15,798 nt of DNA from Desulfobacter curvatus DSM 3379 (lineage in GTDB: Bacteria; Desulfobacterota; Desulfobacteria; Desulfobacterales; Desulfobacteraceae): contig NZ_KB893132.1 in the NCBI RefSeq assembly GCF_000373985.1, positions 1 to 15,798 of the forward strand. Direction: 5' to 3'. Each line of letters starts with the position of its first letter. The stretch's first letter is position 1. Positions 1-7,095 of this stretch are shown one piece after another. Below the pieces are notes generated by a model. It searched no databases, was not told the origin of the DNA, and saw nothing but the letters and a program-made list of their open reading frames with translations. A program made the translations under genes and the position numbers.

Positions 1-242
1 TGATTTCCCCACTGTAAAAGCGTTGAATTTACCTATTGGCAGCGGTGCTATTGAAAGTTCAATTCGTAGGGTGGTGAATTTACGTCTGAAAGGTCCATGC
101 ACTTTTTGGTATCGGGAAAATGCAGAAAAAATGATTATGCTACGATCATACTTTAAAGCAGGGCGTTGGGATTGTTTGAAACTCATGGCAACCACGCACA
201 ATCCAATGCCGGCGGCATGACCGGGAAAATGGGAATGCGCCC
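1..242 (+). mobile_element. 3' end of an insertion sequence (ISKra4-like), cut by the window edge
   Basis: The left edge holds the last part of a transposase followed by a terminal repeat. The 18 bases at 225-242, read on the minus strand, are GGGCGCATTCCCATTTTC. Exactly the same 18 bases occur on the plus strand at 15590-15607. This fixes the right end of this copy at about 242 and marks 15590 as the left end of another copy in the same orientation. Family assignment rests on the transposase C-terminus only. Confidence 0.8.
2..220 (+). CDS. IS transposase, C-terminal part (partial, ISKra4-like)
   Basis: The reading frame is open from base 2 to a TGA at 218-220, so the gene enters from outside the window and only the last 72 residues are seen. 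The stretch contains IGSGAIES followed by an Arg-rich segment, NLRLKGP, and a conserved-looking ENAEKM...LRSYFKAGRWD block. This arrangement is typical of the C-terminal catalytic-domain end of ISKra4-type DDE transposases: the Glu of the GAIES motif would be the last acidic catalytic residue. A TTG at 23 could be read as a start but is internal to the domain, so I reject it. The terminal repeat of the element begins 5 bases after the stop. Family assignment is from memory of the motif; it could belong to a related DDE family. Confidence 0.75.
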   Translation, partial: DFPTVKALNLPIGSGAIESSIRRVVNLRLKGPCTFWYRENAEKMIMLRSYFKAGRWDCLKLMATTHNPMPAA

Positions 243-263
243 ACTGGATTCTTTCTATCTTTG

Positions 264-317
264 TTGTGGGCCGAAGTCTGGGTGTAGATAGACCAAGGAC
301 GGCCCGTGGCCGTTATT
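264..317 (+). promoter_or_regulatory. Structured RNA-like element, copy 1 (alternative hairpins)
   Basis: This stretch matches 1644-1695 closely (54 versus 52 bases) and folds the same way. An outer helix pairs 268-273 (GGGCCG) with 300-305 (CGGCCC). An inner helix pairs 278-281 with 293-297 around one bulged A, closing the conserved loop GTGTAGATAGA. The 3' arm of the outer helix also forms a competing hairpin, CGGCC-CGT-GGCCG (300-312), followed by UUAUUU. That is the layout of an anti-terminator/terminator switch. Unlike copy 2, no matching gene follows: next is a tRNA with its own promoter. It may be an orphaned leader left after the IS inserted nearby, or a dispersed repeat. Confidence 0.5.
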
Positions 318-338
318 TAAAATAAATTAAAATTATAT

Positions 339-368
339 TTGACACAAAGACTGACATTGTGCTATTTA
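339..368 (+). promoter_or_regulatory. Probable sigma70-type promoter of the tRNA gene
   Basis: A perfect TTGACA lies at 339-344 and TATTTA at 363-368, with an 18-base spacer. The first base of the tRNA is at 383, a reasonable leader length. The surrounding sequence is AT-rich. Confidence 0.55.
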
Positions 369-382
369 ATCCTGGTTTTTGT

Positions 383-459
383 GGCGACGTAGCTCAGATG
401 GTCAGAGCATGCGGCTCATATCCGCAGTGTCCGGGGTTCAATTCCCTGCGTCGCTACCA
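383..459 (+). tRNA. tRNA-Met (anticodon CAT)
   Basis: A full cloverleaf is visible. The acceptor arm pairs GGCGACG (383-389) with CGTCGCT (449-455), followed by the discriminator A and an encoded CCA ending at 459. The D arm is GCTC...GAGC. The anticodon stem TGCGG/CCGCA encloses the loop CTCATAT with anticodon CAT at 417-419. The T arm is CGGGG-TTCAATT-CCCTG. The CTCATA loop and GGCnACGTAGCTCAG start resemble elongator tRNA-Met. CAT is also the gene-level anticodon of the lysidine-modified tRNA-Ile2, which I cannot exclude. The first acceptor pair is G-U rather than G-C. The rest of the structure is regular. Confidence 0.93.
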
Positions 460-471
460 GCATCTACAATG

Positions 472-494
472 GCCCCTGTCTTCAGGGGCTTTTT
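472..494 (+). terminator. Rho-independent terminator of the tRNA
   Basis: GCCCCTG (472-478) and CAGGGGC (483-489) form a 7-bp GC-rich stem with a TCTT loop, followed by a run of T to 494. It starts 12 bases after the tRNA CCA end and lies just past the stop of the converging mmuM gene. Confidence 0.9.
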
Positions 495-505
495 GGGTTT
501 CCCTC

Positions 506-1456
506 CTATGATTTCAGAGCCTGGGCAAGCTGGCGAATATCGTCAGGTCTTGTATGGCAGCATCCTCCGATGAGTCTGGCCCCGTATTTTTTCCATTGAC
601 TTGCCATTTCAGCAAAGGAGGGCAGGCCCGGCTTTGGGGCCCAGGATTTGGTTAAATTGTCATACACCTCGCCCTTATTGGGATATACCACCACAGGTTT
701 ATCGGTCACGGACCGGATCTCTTTCACAAGGGACGCCACATGGACCGGATCCGTGCAGTTGATACCCATGGCTGTCACACAAGGTTTGTCATTCAGCCAT
801 TGGGCGCAATCCCGGACGGCCTCTCCACTGTTGATGTGCTGCCCGTCCCTTGCACTGAAGCTGAACCAGGCAGGAATCATATCCAGATCCGACTCCAAAT
901 CCTCCAGTATCCGGACAAGGGCTCTGGCTTCGGCAAAACAGGGCAGGGTCTCACAGGCCAGAAGATCGGGGCCGGCTGAAACCAGTGTTTTCAATCTCTC
1001 TTCGTGAAACTCAACCAGTGCATCTTCACTTATGCCGTAATTGCCGGTATATTCCGACCTGTCTGCCATAAAGGCACCGTAGGGCCCTATGGAGGCGGCC
1101 ACCAGGGGTTTAAGCCGGTTGATCCGGTTGGCTTGATCAGCCCAGAAAGCATCCACGACGGTTTTTGCCAGCGTTACAGCAGACCGGATAAGCTTTTGGG
1201 ACTGTTCCGGGGTATACCCCTGACGCGCCAGGCCCTGGAAAGAGGCCTGGTAACTTGCCGTAATCAAACAATCCGCACCCGCATGAAGATAGTCGGCATG
1301 AACTGCCGCAATCATGTCAGGATTGTCTGCCAGAAGCCGGGCCGACCAAAGCGGATCATCAAGGTTGCAGCCCCGGCGCTCAAGCTCCGTGCCAAGCGCC
1401 CCGTCAATGATCAAATATTTCTGCTGTTCAAGATACGCACGGATAACATCGGCCAT
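506..1456 (-). CDS. mmuM: Homocysteine S-methyltransferase
   Basis: A cytosolic enzyme of methionine biosynthesis or salvage that transfers a methyl group to homocysteine, in MmuM from S-methylmethionine or S-adenosylmethionine. The 316-residue product fits the single-domain family (about 310). It has the N-terminal DGALGTELERRG segment, the mid-domain ACETLP motif, and the zinc-binding cysteines: Cys234 in GINC and Cys299-Cys300 in GGCC near the C-terminus. I chose the ATG at 1454-1456 because a strong GGGGGGAG ribosome-binding site precedes it. The frame remains open upstream to 1549, but that extension (Trp- and Lys-rich) is not family-like. It converges on the tRNA gene. The intended methyl donor is not decided by the sequence. 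Confidence 0.93.
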   Translation of the reverse strand: MADVIRAYLEQQKYLIIDGALGTELERRGCNLDDPLWSARLLADNPDMIAAVHADYLHAGADCLITASYQASFQGLARQGYTPEQSQKLIRSAVTLAKTVVDAFWADQANRINRLKPLVAASIGPYGAFMADRSEYTGNYGISEDALVEFHEERLKTLVSAGPDLLACETLPCFAEARALVRILEDLESDLDMIPAWFSFSARDGQHINSGEAVRDCAQWLNDKPCVTAMGINCTDPVHVASLVKEIRSVTDKPVVVYPNKGEVYDNLTKSWAPKPGLPSFAEMASQWKKYGARLIGGCCHTRPDDIRQLAQALKS

Positions 1457-1550
1457 AGTAATCTCCCCCCTGCCCTTTTTATATTTCGAATTCCACACCC
1501 AAAGCGTATCAAATCCATAGATAAAATTGAAAAGTAAAAAATTAATCACC

Positions 1551-1583
1551 TTGACATTTTTGATTCAGAGCCAAATTTATGAT
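1551..1583 (+). promoter_or_regulatory. Possible promoter upstream of queDEC
   Basis: A perfect TTGACA lies at 1551-1556 and a good TATGAT at 1578-1583, but they are 21 bases apart, longer than the usual 16-19. Either box may work with a weaker partner. If transcription starts near 1590 the transcript would include the 1613-1637 hairpin and the structured element before queD. Confidence 0.3.
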
Positions 1584-1612
1584 AGATTTTTCAAGTCACC
1601 GGGCTATGTTAT

Positions 1613-1637
1613 ATGAAAGTACCTAAGTTACTTTCAT
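1613..1637 (+). other. Perfect 9-bp hairpin in the queD leader
   Basis: ATGAAAGTA (1613-1621) pairs perfectly with TACTTTCAT (1629-1637) around the 7-base loop CCTAAGT. GTTTTATT follows, so it could act as a weak terminator or as an upstream domain of the leader RNA. The octamer AGTACCTA inside it (1619-1626) recurs at 1704-1711, between the queD ribosome-binding site and its start codon. Confidence 0.5.
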
Positions 1638-1643
1638 GTTTTA

Positions 1644-1695
1644 TTGTGGGTTGAGCCTGGGTGTTGATAGACCAGGTCGGCCCATGGCCGTTATT
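1644..1695 (+). promoter_or_regulatory. Candidate riboswitch/attenuator in the queDEC leader, copy 2
   Basis: The outer helix pairs 1647-1654 (UGGGUUGA) with 1677-1684 (UCGGCCCA): 8 pairs, two of them G-U. The inner helix pairs CCUGG (1656-1660) with CCAGG (1672-1676) around the loop GUGUUGAUAGA, which is nearly identical in copy 1. The competing hairpin CGGCC-CAU-GGCCG (1678-1690), followed by UUAUUAAU, uses the same bases as the outer 3' arm. The two folds therefore exclude each other. It ends 21 bases before the queD ATG. It does not resemble the preQ1-I, -II or -III consensus as I remember them. preQ1, preQ0 or queuosine sensing is inferred from the downstream operon only. Confidence 0.5.
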
Positions 1696-1715
1696 AATAA
1701 GGGAGTACCTACTTT

Positions 1716-2096
1716 ATGCCAGGCGTATATGACATTTGCGTCCAAGACCATTTTGCAGCGGCCCATTCCCTGAGGGGCTATGACGGCAACTGCTCAAATC
1801 TGCACGGCCATAATTGGATTGTTGAAGCGCACATACGATGCAGCAAGCTCAACAAATTAGGCATGGGTATAGATTTTAGAGATGTCAAAAGTGTGGTTAA
1901 AGATGTTTTAAGCAGGCTGGACCACACCAATCTTAATGAGGTTGCCGAATTCGGATCAATCAATCCCACGGCTGAAAATCTGGCTAAATTTCTCTACTCG
2001 GAACTGTCCAGGCGTCTGAACACCGAATTCATCAAGATCAAAAAAATCATGGTATTTGAAAGCCCGGGCTGCGGATCATCCTACCAGGAGATATAA
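1716..2096 (+). CDS. queD: 6-carboxytetrahydropterin synthase QueD
   Basis: Cytosolic enzyme that turns 7,8-dihydroneopterin triphosphate into 6-carboxy-5,6,7,8-tetrahydropterin, the second step from GTP to preQ0. The 126-residue length is standard for the 6-pyruvoyltetrahydropterin synthase fold. Visible zinc ligands are His17 (AAAHSL), His30 and His32 (HGHNW), with the catalytic Cys26 just before them. The DHTNLN motif carries His70 and the C-terminal FESPG carries the pterin-anchoring Glu115. The ATG at 1716 follows AAGGGAG at 1699-1705, with a 10-base spacer. It is the first gene of a tight operon: the queE GTG begins on the base right after the queD stop. The leader contains the candidate switch at 1644-1695. 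Confidence 0.96.
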   Translation: MPGVYDICVQDHFAAAHSLRGYDGNCSNLHGHNWIVEAHIRCSKLNKLGMGIDFRDVKSVVKDVLSRLDHTNLNEVAEFGSINPTAENLAKFLYSELSRRLNTEFIKIKKIMVFESPGCGSSYQEI

Positions 2097-2741
2097 GTGC
2101 CCCTGGACATCTGCGAAATTTTTTACAGCCTGCAGGGAGAATCCACCCGGGCAGGCCTTGCCTGCGTGTTTGTCCGGTTGTCCGGTTGCAATCTGTCCTG
2201 TTCCTGGTGCGACACCACCTATGCCGCTGCACAACCCACTTCCATGACCATAAATCAGATCGTAGATCAGGTAGCGGCCTTTGAATGCCCCATGGTTGAA
2301 ATTACCGGCGGAGAACCGTTGATTCAGGCCCAGACACCGGCATTGATATCCGCACTTCTGGAAAAGGGATTTCAGGTGCTGCTGGAAACCAATGGGAGTT
2401 TAAGCATTGCGTCTGTGGATCCCGCCTGCACCCGTATTATGGATGTCAAGTGCCCCCTGTCCGGGGAAGCCGGGTCATTTCTTTTAGACAACTTCAATCA
2501 CATGACAGCCCGGGATGAAATCAAATTTGTCGTGGGATCAAGGCAGGATTATGAATATGCCGCATCCATTATTCAGACACACCTGGGGAACCATCCCAGG
2601 GAGAAAATCCACATCTGCCCGGTTTTTGGCCGTATTGCGCTTTCGGACCTGGCGGCATGGATACTCAAAGACAGGCTGGGGGCAAGACTGTCCCTTCAAC
2701 AACACAAAATCATCTGGGATCCGGATTTAAGAGGAGTATAA
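2097..2741 (+). CDS. queE: 7-carboxy-7-deazaguanine synthase QueE (radical SAM)
   Basis: Radical SAM enzyme that contracts 6-carboxytetrahydropterin to 7-carboxy-7-deazaguanine (CDG), the third step of preQ0 synthesis. The 214-residue length is normal. The cluster-binding motif is CNLSCSWCDT (Cys31, Cys35, Cys38), in the Cx3Cx2C spacing. The substrate-binding EIFYSLQGEST segment is at the N-terminus, and ITGGEPL near residue 70 is the SAM-binding GGE motif. The start is GTG at 2097, immediately after the queD stop. An AGGAG lies at 2086-2090 inside the end of queD, so translation is coupled. The gene ends just before queC, and its last codons contain the queC ribosome-binding site. Confidence 0.96.
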   Translation: MPLDICEIFYSLQGESTRAGLACVFVRLSGCNLSCSWCDTTYAAAQPTSMTINQIVDQVAAFECPMVEITGGEPLIQAQTPALISALLEKGFQVLLETNGSLSIASVDPACTRIMDVKCPLSGEAGSFLLDNFNHMTARDEIKFVVGSRQDYEYAASIIQTHLGNHPREKIHICPVFGRIALSDLAAWILKDRLGARLSLQQHKIIWDPDLRGV

Positions 2742-2744
2742 CCC

Positions 2745-3434
2745 ATGACAAAAAAAGCTGTCGTCCTTTCATCTGGCGGTATTGACTCCACCACGGCCAT
2801 GGCCATCGCCAGGGATAGAGGGTTCGATATTTACAGTTTAAGCTTCAGGTACGGCCAGCGCCACAGCGTGGAGTTGGAATGTGCAAAAAAAGTGGCCGGC
2901 CATCTGGGCGCCATTGACCATAAAATCGTGACCATTGATCTGCGCCAGTTCGGCGGTTCCGCACTCACCGACGACATTGCCGTTCCCAAACACGATAGCG
3001 TGACCCAGATTGATCAAACCCAAATTCCTGTCACCTATGTACCGGCCAGAAACACCATCTTTTTATCCTATGCCATGGCCTGGGCCGAAGTGCTTAAGGC
3101 TGAAGCCATTTTCATCGGCGTCACCGCCGTGGATTATTCAGGATACCCGGACTGCAGGCCCCAATTTATTGAAGCCTTCCAGACCATGGCCAACCTGGCC
3201 ACAAAAACCGGGGTAACAAAAGAAACGGTTTTAACCATTGAAACCCCTTTGATCCAAATGTCAAAATCCGAAATCATCACCACCGGGCATGGTTTAGGCG
3301 TAGACTACAGCTTGACCATCTCCTGTTATGACCCCGACGATCAAGGCCGCTCCTGTGGAAAATGCGACTCCTGCCTGCACCGCAAAAAAGGATTTACTGA
3401 AGCCGGTCTCCCTGATCCAACCCCCTACACATAG
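2745..3434 (+). CDS. queC: 7-cyano-7-deazaguanine synthase QueC
   Basis: ATP-dependent enzyme that converts CDG and ammonia into preQ0 (7-cyano-7-deazaguanine). The 229-residue protein starts with the PP-loop SSGGIDST (residues 9-16) typical of the adenine nucleotide alpha-hydrolase fold. It has YVPARNTIF near residue 98, and a C-terminal zinc site of four cysteines: Cys194, Cys204, Cys207 and Cys210 (SCGKCDSC). The ATG at 2745 follows GAGGAG at 2731-2736 within the end of queE, leaving only three bases between the genes. No queE-queC neighbour such as folE, queF or queG is present here, so the operon makes preQ0 only. No clear terminator is visible in the 33 bases before the converging TonB receptor gene. 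Confidence 0.96.
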   Translation: MTKKAVVLSSGGIDSTTAMAIARDRGFDIYSLSFRYGQRHSVELECAKKVAGHLGAIDHKIVTIDLRQFGGSALTDDIAVPKHDSVTQIDQTQIPVTYVPARNTIFLSYAMAWAEVLKAEAIFIGVTAVDYSGYPDCRPQFIEAFQTMANLATKTGVTKETVLTIETPLIQMSKSEIITTGHGLGVDYSLTISCYDPDDQGRSCGKCDSCLHRKKGFTEAGLPDPTPYT

Positions 3435-3467
3435 AATTTGAAGGGCTCGTTGAAAAAAGGCTTATTT

Positions 3468-5543
3468 TTAAAAACGATAGCTCAATGCAACCCCGAAAGT
3501 GGCACCGACATCCTGGAGAACACCCCATGACGCTCTGGCCGGGTACCCCTTATTATTGGTTGTATATTCATCATCCAGCAGATTTTGCCCGAAAAGGGTT
3601 AGCTTGAGATTCTCGGAATAGTTCCAGCTAATGCTCATATTAATTACGGTGAAATCTCCCACGGTGTAGCCATAGCTTAAGTACGGTGAAACATAGAGCA
3701 CCGTCACGTTACTGTCCCAGTCGCCATAGCGCCAGTTGAGGCGGCCTGAATACTTGTTTTCAGGAAATTCATTGCCCGTTTCACCGTCTTCGTCACTGTC
3801 AACAAAGTGCGTCCATCCCAATTCATACCCCAGCATGCCATGTAAAAACCGGCCGTTCACGCTCATCTCAAACCCATAAAGTTCCCGGTTATCGGCATCA
3901 TATATTGTCAGGGTAGTCTCTTCTCCGGTAGCGGGGTCAATGATAGGATCCCCGTTGGCATCAGTGGAAATGGACCCGGCAGAGACCTTGGAATTTTTTA
4001 TGTTATAATAAAAAGGCGTTGCTATGATCCGGAAGGCGTCGTTGAAAAAAGCCTCAATACCGACTTCATAACGGTGCCGTTCTTCATCGGGGAGCTCTTT
4101 GTCATCAAGGGTTGTCAGCACGTCCGGTGTGGGCGTCAGGTTAAACGAATAACGGGCCGTCAATTTCCATACGGAATTGACCTGCCAGGCATTCCCCAGG
4201 GAAAGGACGTAGGCTTCATCCGTCCACTCCCCGTCCGATAGTTTCACTGTGGTTCCGCTGGACAGGTATTTGTCTCCCCCCTGAATAATTTTCTTTTTAT
4301 CCATCCGGATTGCCGCATCAACAGACCAGTCCGGCGTGATTTTATAGGCATCGGTTGCATACACCCCATAGATTCTTTCCTCATCCGGATTGGAACTCAT
4401 CTCGGATCTCTGGTACCAGGTGACAACCTGCGCACCGAATTTCAGGGTATTTTTTTCACCGGCAACTGCATGGGACAGATTCCACTCCTCGGATCGATCC
4501 TCTCCTTCATCGCTAATCACCGTATCTTTATCAGTCGTCGTGGTGTAGCCATAGCGCGTGGATTCGGTTCTGTTCCAGCCATAGGTAAGCGACGTGGTCT
4601 GGTGTTCATTCCAAGGGCGGGTCAGGTTGAATGTCATAAGCAAGGTTTCGATGGGATCATATTTCCAGATATTATTATTCAGCACCCCGGCAGGCGTAGG
4701 GCCGCTTTCCGGATAATCGGTATCTCCTGTATAGATGCCCATGTGACGCTGAACTTCCCTTGAAGCACTGTTATAATAGAACGATGCGCCCACCTGCAGT
4801 TCATCGCTGTTAAGCCCACCGTTCAGCAGGAAGGTGTCACCTTCATAGCCATTGTTCCAGTGCTCTCTTCCCTGGCTCTGGGTTCGCTGATATCCGCCGC
4901 TGAAGGTAAAACGATCATCCAGCCATGAATGACCAGTGAAGCCCGAGGCCTTCCAGGTGTCATAAGAGGCATAACTTGCGCGAAGTTCTGTACCGTATGG
5001 CGTGTCCGGCCCTTTTTTCCGGGTTTCAATGATGATGAATCCCTGATTGGGGGAGCCTGCAGATGCCGAACCAAAGGACATCAGCGGCCCGACCGTGATA
5101 ACCGAAGCATCACGCACGAATTTGATGGAATCGATCATTTCTACCGGAATGTCGCCAATCATACGGCTCGCCTCGGTACTGGTCAGATAAACACCGTTCA
5201 GGATAACGCTGACACTGTCACCACGGCTGAAAGAAAAATTATGCACCCGTGCGCCCTGGCGACGGATGCTCATGCCAAGGGAAGTCTCAATCAGGTCGCT
5301 GACATCGTGGGGCTGAATGGCTTCAATATCCTCTCTGGTCAGGGTCAGGGTCGCCTGCACACTTTCCGGCAGATAGTAGCGGCTTGTAACCGGCACCTCG
5401 TAGGGGACTTCTTTTTTTCCGGAAATTGTAATGGGTTCAAGTTCCTGAGCAGTATTTTCTTCAACTTCCTGCCCCTGGGCTGACATGCCCAGGCTCTGCC
5501 AGAGTACAAGTAAAATGACCATTATTTTTATCCTGCTTCTCAC
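3468..5543 (-). CDS. TonB-dependent outer-membrane receptor
   Basis: An outer-membrane beta-barrel that takes up a large ligand (siderophore, metal chelate or cofactor) using the TonB-ExbBD system. The 691-residue product starts with a signal peptide (Arg/Lys head, hydrophobic MVILLVLW core, probable cleavage near SAQG). A TonB-box-like EPITIS follows at about 36-41. The plug domain spans roughly 65-175 (DVSDLIETSLGMSIR, VSVILNGVYL), then come repeated amphipathic barrel strands. It ends in Tyr-Arg-Phe, the expected terminal aromatic. I prefer the GTG at 5541-5543 because AAAGGAG precedes it at good spacing; the frame stays open to 5627 without family-like sequence. It is downstream of, and co-directional with, the nitrogenase-like pair, after 232 bases with their own inverted repeats. 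The ligand is unknown. Confidence 0.88.
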   Translation of the reverse strand: MRSRIKIMVILLVLWQSLGMSAQGQEVEENTAQELEPITISGKKEVPYEVPVTSRYYLPESVQATLTLTREDIEAIQPHDVSDLIETSLGMSIRRQGARVHNFSFSRGDSVSVILNGVYLTSTEASRMIGDIPVEMIDSIKFVRDASVITVGPLMSFGSASAGSPNQGFIIIETRKKGPDTPYGTELRASYASYDTWKASGFTGHSWLDDRFTFSGGYQRTQSQGREHWNNGYEGDTFLLNGGLNSDELQVGASFYYNSASREVQRHMGIYTGDTDYPESGPTPAGVLNNNIWKYDPIETLLMTFNLTRPWNEHQTTSLTYGWNRTESTRYGYTTTTDKDTVISDEGEDRSEEWNLSHAVAGEKNTLKFGAQVVTWYQRSEMSSNPDEERIYGVYATDAYKITPDWSVDAAIRMDKKKIIQGGDKYLSSGTTVKLSDGEWTDEAYVLSLGNAWQVNSVWKLTARYSFNLTPTPDVLTTLDDKELPDEERHRYEVGIEAFFNDAFRIIATPFYYNIKNSKVSAGSISTDANGDPIIDPATGEETTLTIYDADNRELYGFEMSVNGRFLHGMLGYELGWTHFVDSDEDGETGNEFPENKYSGRLNWRYGDWDSNVTVLYVSPYLSYGYTVGDFTVINMSISWNYSENLKLTLFGQNLLDDEYTTNNKGYPARASWGVLQDVGATFGVALSYRF

Positions 5544-5724
5544 CTTAATCTCCTTTCCTTTCAGCTTGTCATTTAAGTCTGATGTAACGCTTGACGGGTT
5601 ATCAACTACTAAGAAGCATGATGGCAAAAAGCATGCCTGAAAAAGAGATGTAGTTTTTTCATAAAATTACAGGTAGATACAACAAAGAATTCGTTTGTGG
5701 GTGATGCTGCTTGCGTAGATAAAA

Positions 5725-5760
5725 TGTACCGGTACGTACAATCAGAAGAAAAAACGTACC
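5725..5760 (-). promoter_or_regulatory. GTAC-rich dyad between the NifK-like gene and the TonB receptor
   Basis: TGTACCGGTACGTACA at 5725-5740 contains the palindrome GTACCGGTAC and outer TGTAC/GTACA arms. A further CGTACC lies at 5755-5760. On the minus strand GGTACG and CGTACC flank a T-rich stretch. It could be an operator for the receptor gene, or an end-of-transcript hairpin for the upstream pair. Confidence 0.35.
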
Positions 5761-5775
5761 TTTGCTTCAGTATTT

Positions 5776-7095
5776 TCAATCTAAACCGGCATAATCCAAA
5801 ATTGACGATGCAACGTCTTCAAGTAAGGTCAAGCCCCCGTTGTATCCGGCATACGAACGGTTAAGTACCAGCCTGTTTGATACCGGAAATGCGATTTCAA
5901 CAAAAGCGGCATCAAGTTTTGACGCAAGCTGTTGTTCACAACCGCTTGCCAGTACCAGAGGTCTCCTGTTTGCGGCACATTGCCCGATGTCGGCCTCGAT
6001 ATCGAATGAATCGTCAACAAAAACAATTGCCGCAGAAGGAAAGTATTGAACAAACAGTGCGTTAATCCTTTCACGGTACTTTTCCGGTACCGGATCGGTA
6101 ATATATTGTTTCCCCGGCGTTATTCCCATGTCAGCATACAAAAACCGGAAAAAACTTAATGCCCGGGTTGAATCGGCAATGATGTAAAACCGGTCGGGGA
6201 ACCCGGTATTATAAACAGACAAAAAATCAGATGCTTTTTTGAAAAAATGGTAAAAACGCTTTTCTTCCCGCTTGAGATATTCAAGCGGTTTGTCCGGGTT
6301 CCGTTTCATAAAGGAAGACAATCCCAGTAAAAACGCCTCGCATTCTACCGCACCGACCGGCAAAACCGGGTAATGAAAGCAAGGCGTACCGAACAGGTTT
6401 TCCATCATCTCCATCGTTGAAAGGCCAACCCAGGCCGAGAGAAGAATATTGCACTCTGCCCGGGGAATTTCTTTCCAGTTCTCAATATCCGAGCCATATC
6501 CGAATAAACGGTTAACACGCAGGCCGGATTGTTCCAGCATTTGAATAACTGCGTCCTGATTTCCTTCCCAAAAACTGTCGTAGCATGGTGTGGGAATCCA
6601 GAGATTCACCACTCCCCGTTGGGCAGGTGCCTCTCCCCGGGGAACAAACTGTTGTATGATAGATTGAATTACCCACTCATACCCCTGATGAATATCTCCT
6701 TTAAACCCGGCGGTCTTTGATAAAATAATAGAGACGCTTTTTTTTCTGTATTCACGTACAACGGCTGCCACATCGTCACCGGTCAATTCGACAATACAGC
6801 CCGTCATAATCACCAGAAGCCGGGTATCCAACACGGCAAGGCTGCCCTCAATCAGGCTTCGCAGCGAATCTTCACTGCCCGGCACACAAGCGTTCCTGTG
6901 GATATTATCGTCAGGAATGGTGCAGTCAATACTTTGCATCCCGTTACACGAATAAAGCCCTTTTTGCAGACGAAGGCAGCATTCCGCCCCGCTATGCAAT
7001 ATGGGTACAGCCCCGTTAATGCTTGAAACAAGGCTAAAACACGCCAACGGGCATAACTGTTTTATTCCCATGTTCGCGTTTTTCCGGGTAATCAT
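5776..7095 (-). CDS. Nitrogenase component 1-like protein, NifK-like subunit
   Basis: A 439-residue member of the nitrogenase component-1 superfamily (NifDKEN, BchNB/YZ, CfbD, MarDK and uncharacterised relatives). The start resembles NifK: Cys15 and Cys19 lie before a SINGAVPILHSGAECC segment (Cys39-Cys40), and Cys100 sits in MTGCIVELTGDDV, matching the P-cluster cysteine of NifK. The C-terminus has a diagnostic FPVSNRLVLNRSYAGYNGG block. It is shorter than true NifK (about 520). The ATG at 7093-7095 follows AAAGGAG at good spacing and overlaps the NifD-like gene by 62 bases. Three possible cluster cysteine positions are kept, so it is not a simple degraded copy. Substrate and role are unknown. 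By analogy with DPOR, COR and CfbCD it may reduce a tetrapyrrole or metallo-ligand (inference). Confidence 0.85.
   Translation of the reverse strand: MITRKNANMGIKQLCPLACFSLVSSINGAVPILHSGAECCLRLQKGLYSCNGMQSIDCTIPDDNIHRNACVPGSEDSLRSLIEGSLAVLDTRLLVIMTGCIVELTGDDVAAVVREYRKKSVSIILSKTAGFKGDIHQGYEWVIQSIIQQFVPRGEAPAQRGVVNLWIPTPCYDSFWEGNQDAVIQMLEQSGLRVNRLFGYGSDIENWKEIPRAECNILLSAWVGLSTMEMMENLFGTPCFHYPVLPVGAVECEAFLLGLSSFMKRNPDKPLEYLKREEKRFYHFFKKASDFLSVYNTGFPDRFYIIADSTRALSFFRFLYADMGITPGKQYITDPVPEKYRERINALFVQYFPSAAIVFVDDSFDIEADIGQCAANRRPLVLASGCEQQLASKLDAAFVEIAFPVSNRLVLNRSYAGYNGGLTLLEDVASSILDYAGLD

Noticed and set aside
1457..1549. N-terminal extension of the homocysteine methyltransferase to 1549
   Set aside because: The extra 31 residues are not family-like, while the ATG at 1456 has a strong ribosome-binding site.
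5544..5627. Longer N-terminus of the TonB receptor to 5627
   Set aside because: It would bury the signal peptide 28 residues in. The GTG at 5543 has an AAAGGAG and gives a normal signal peptide.
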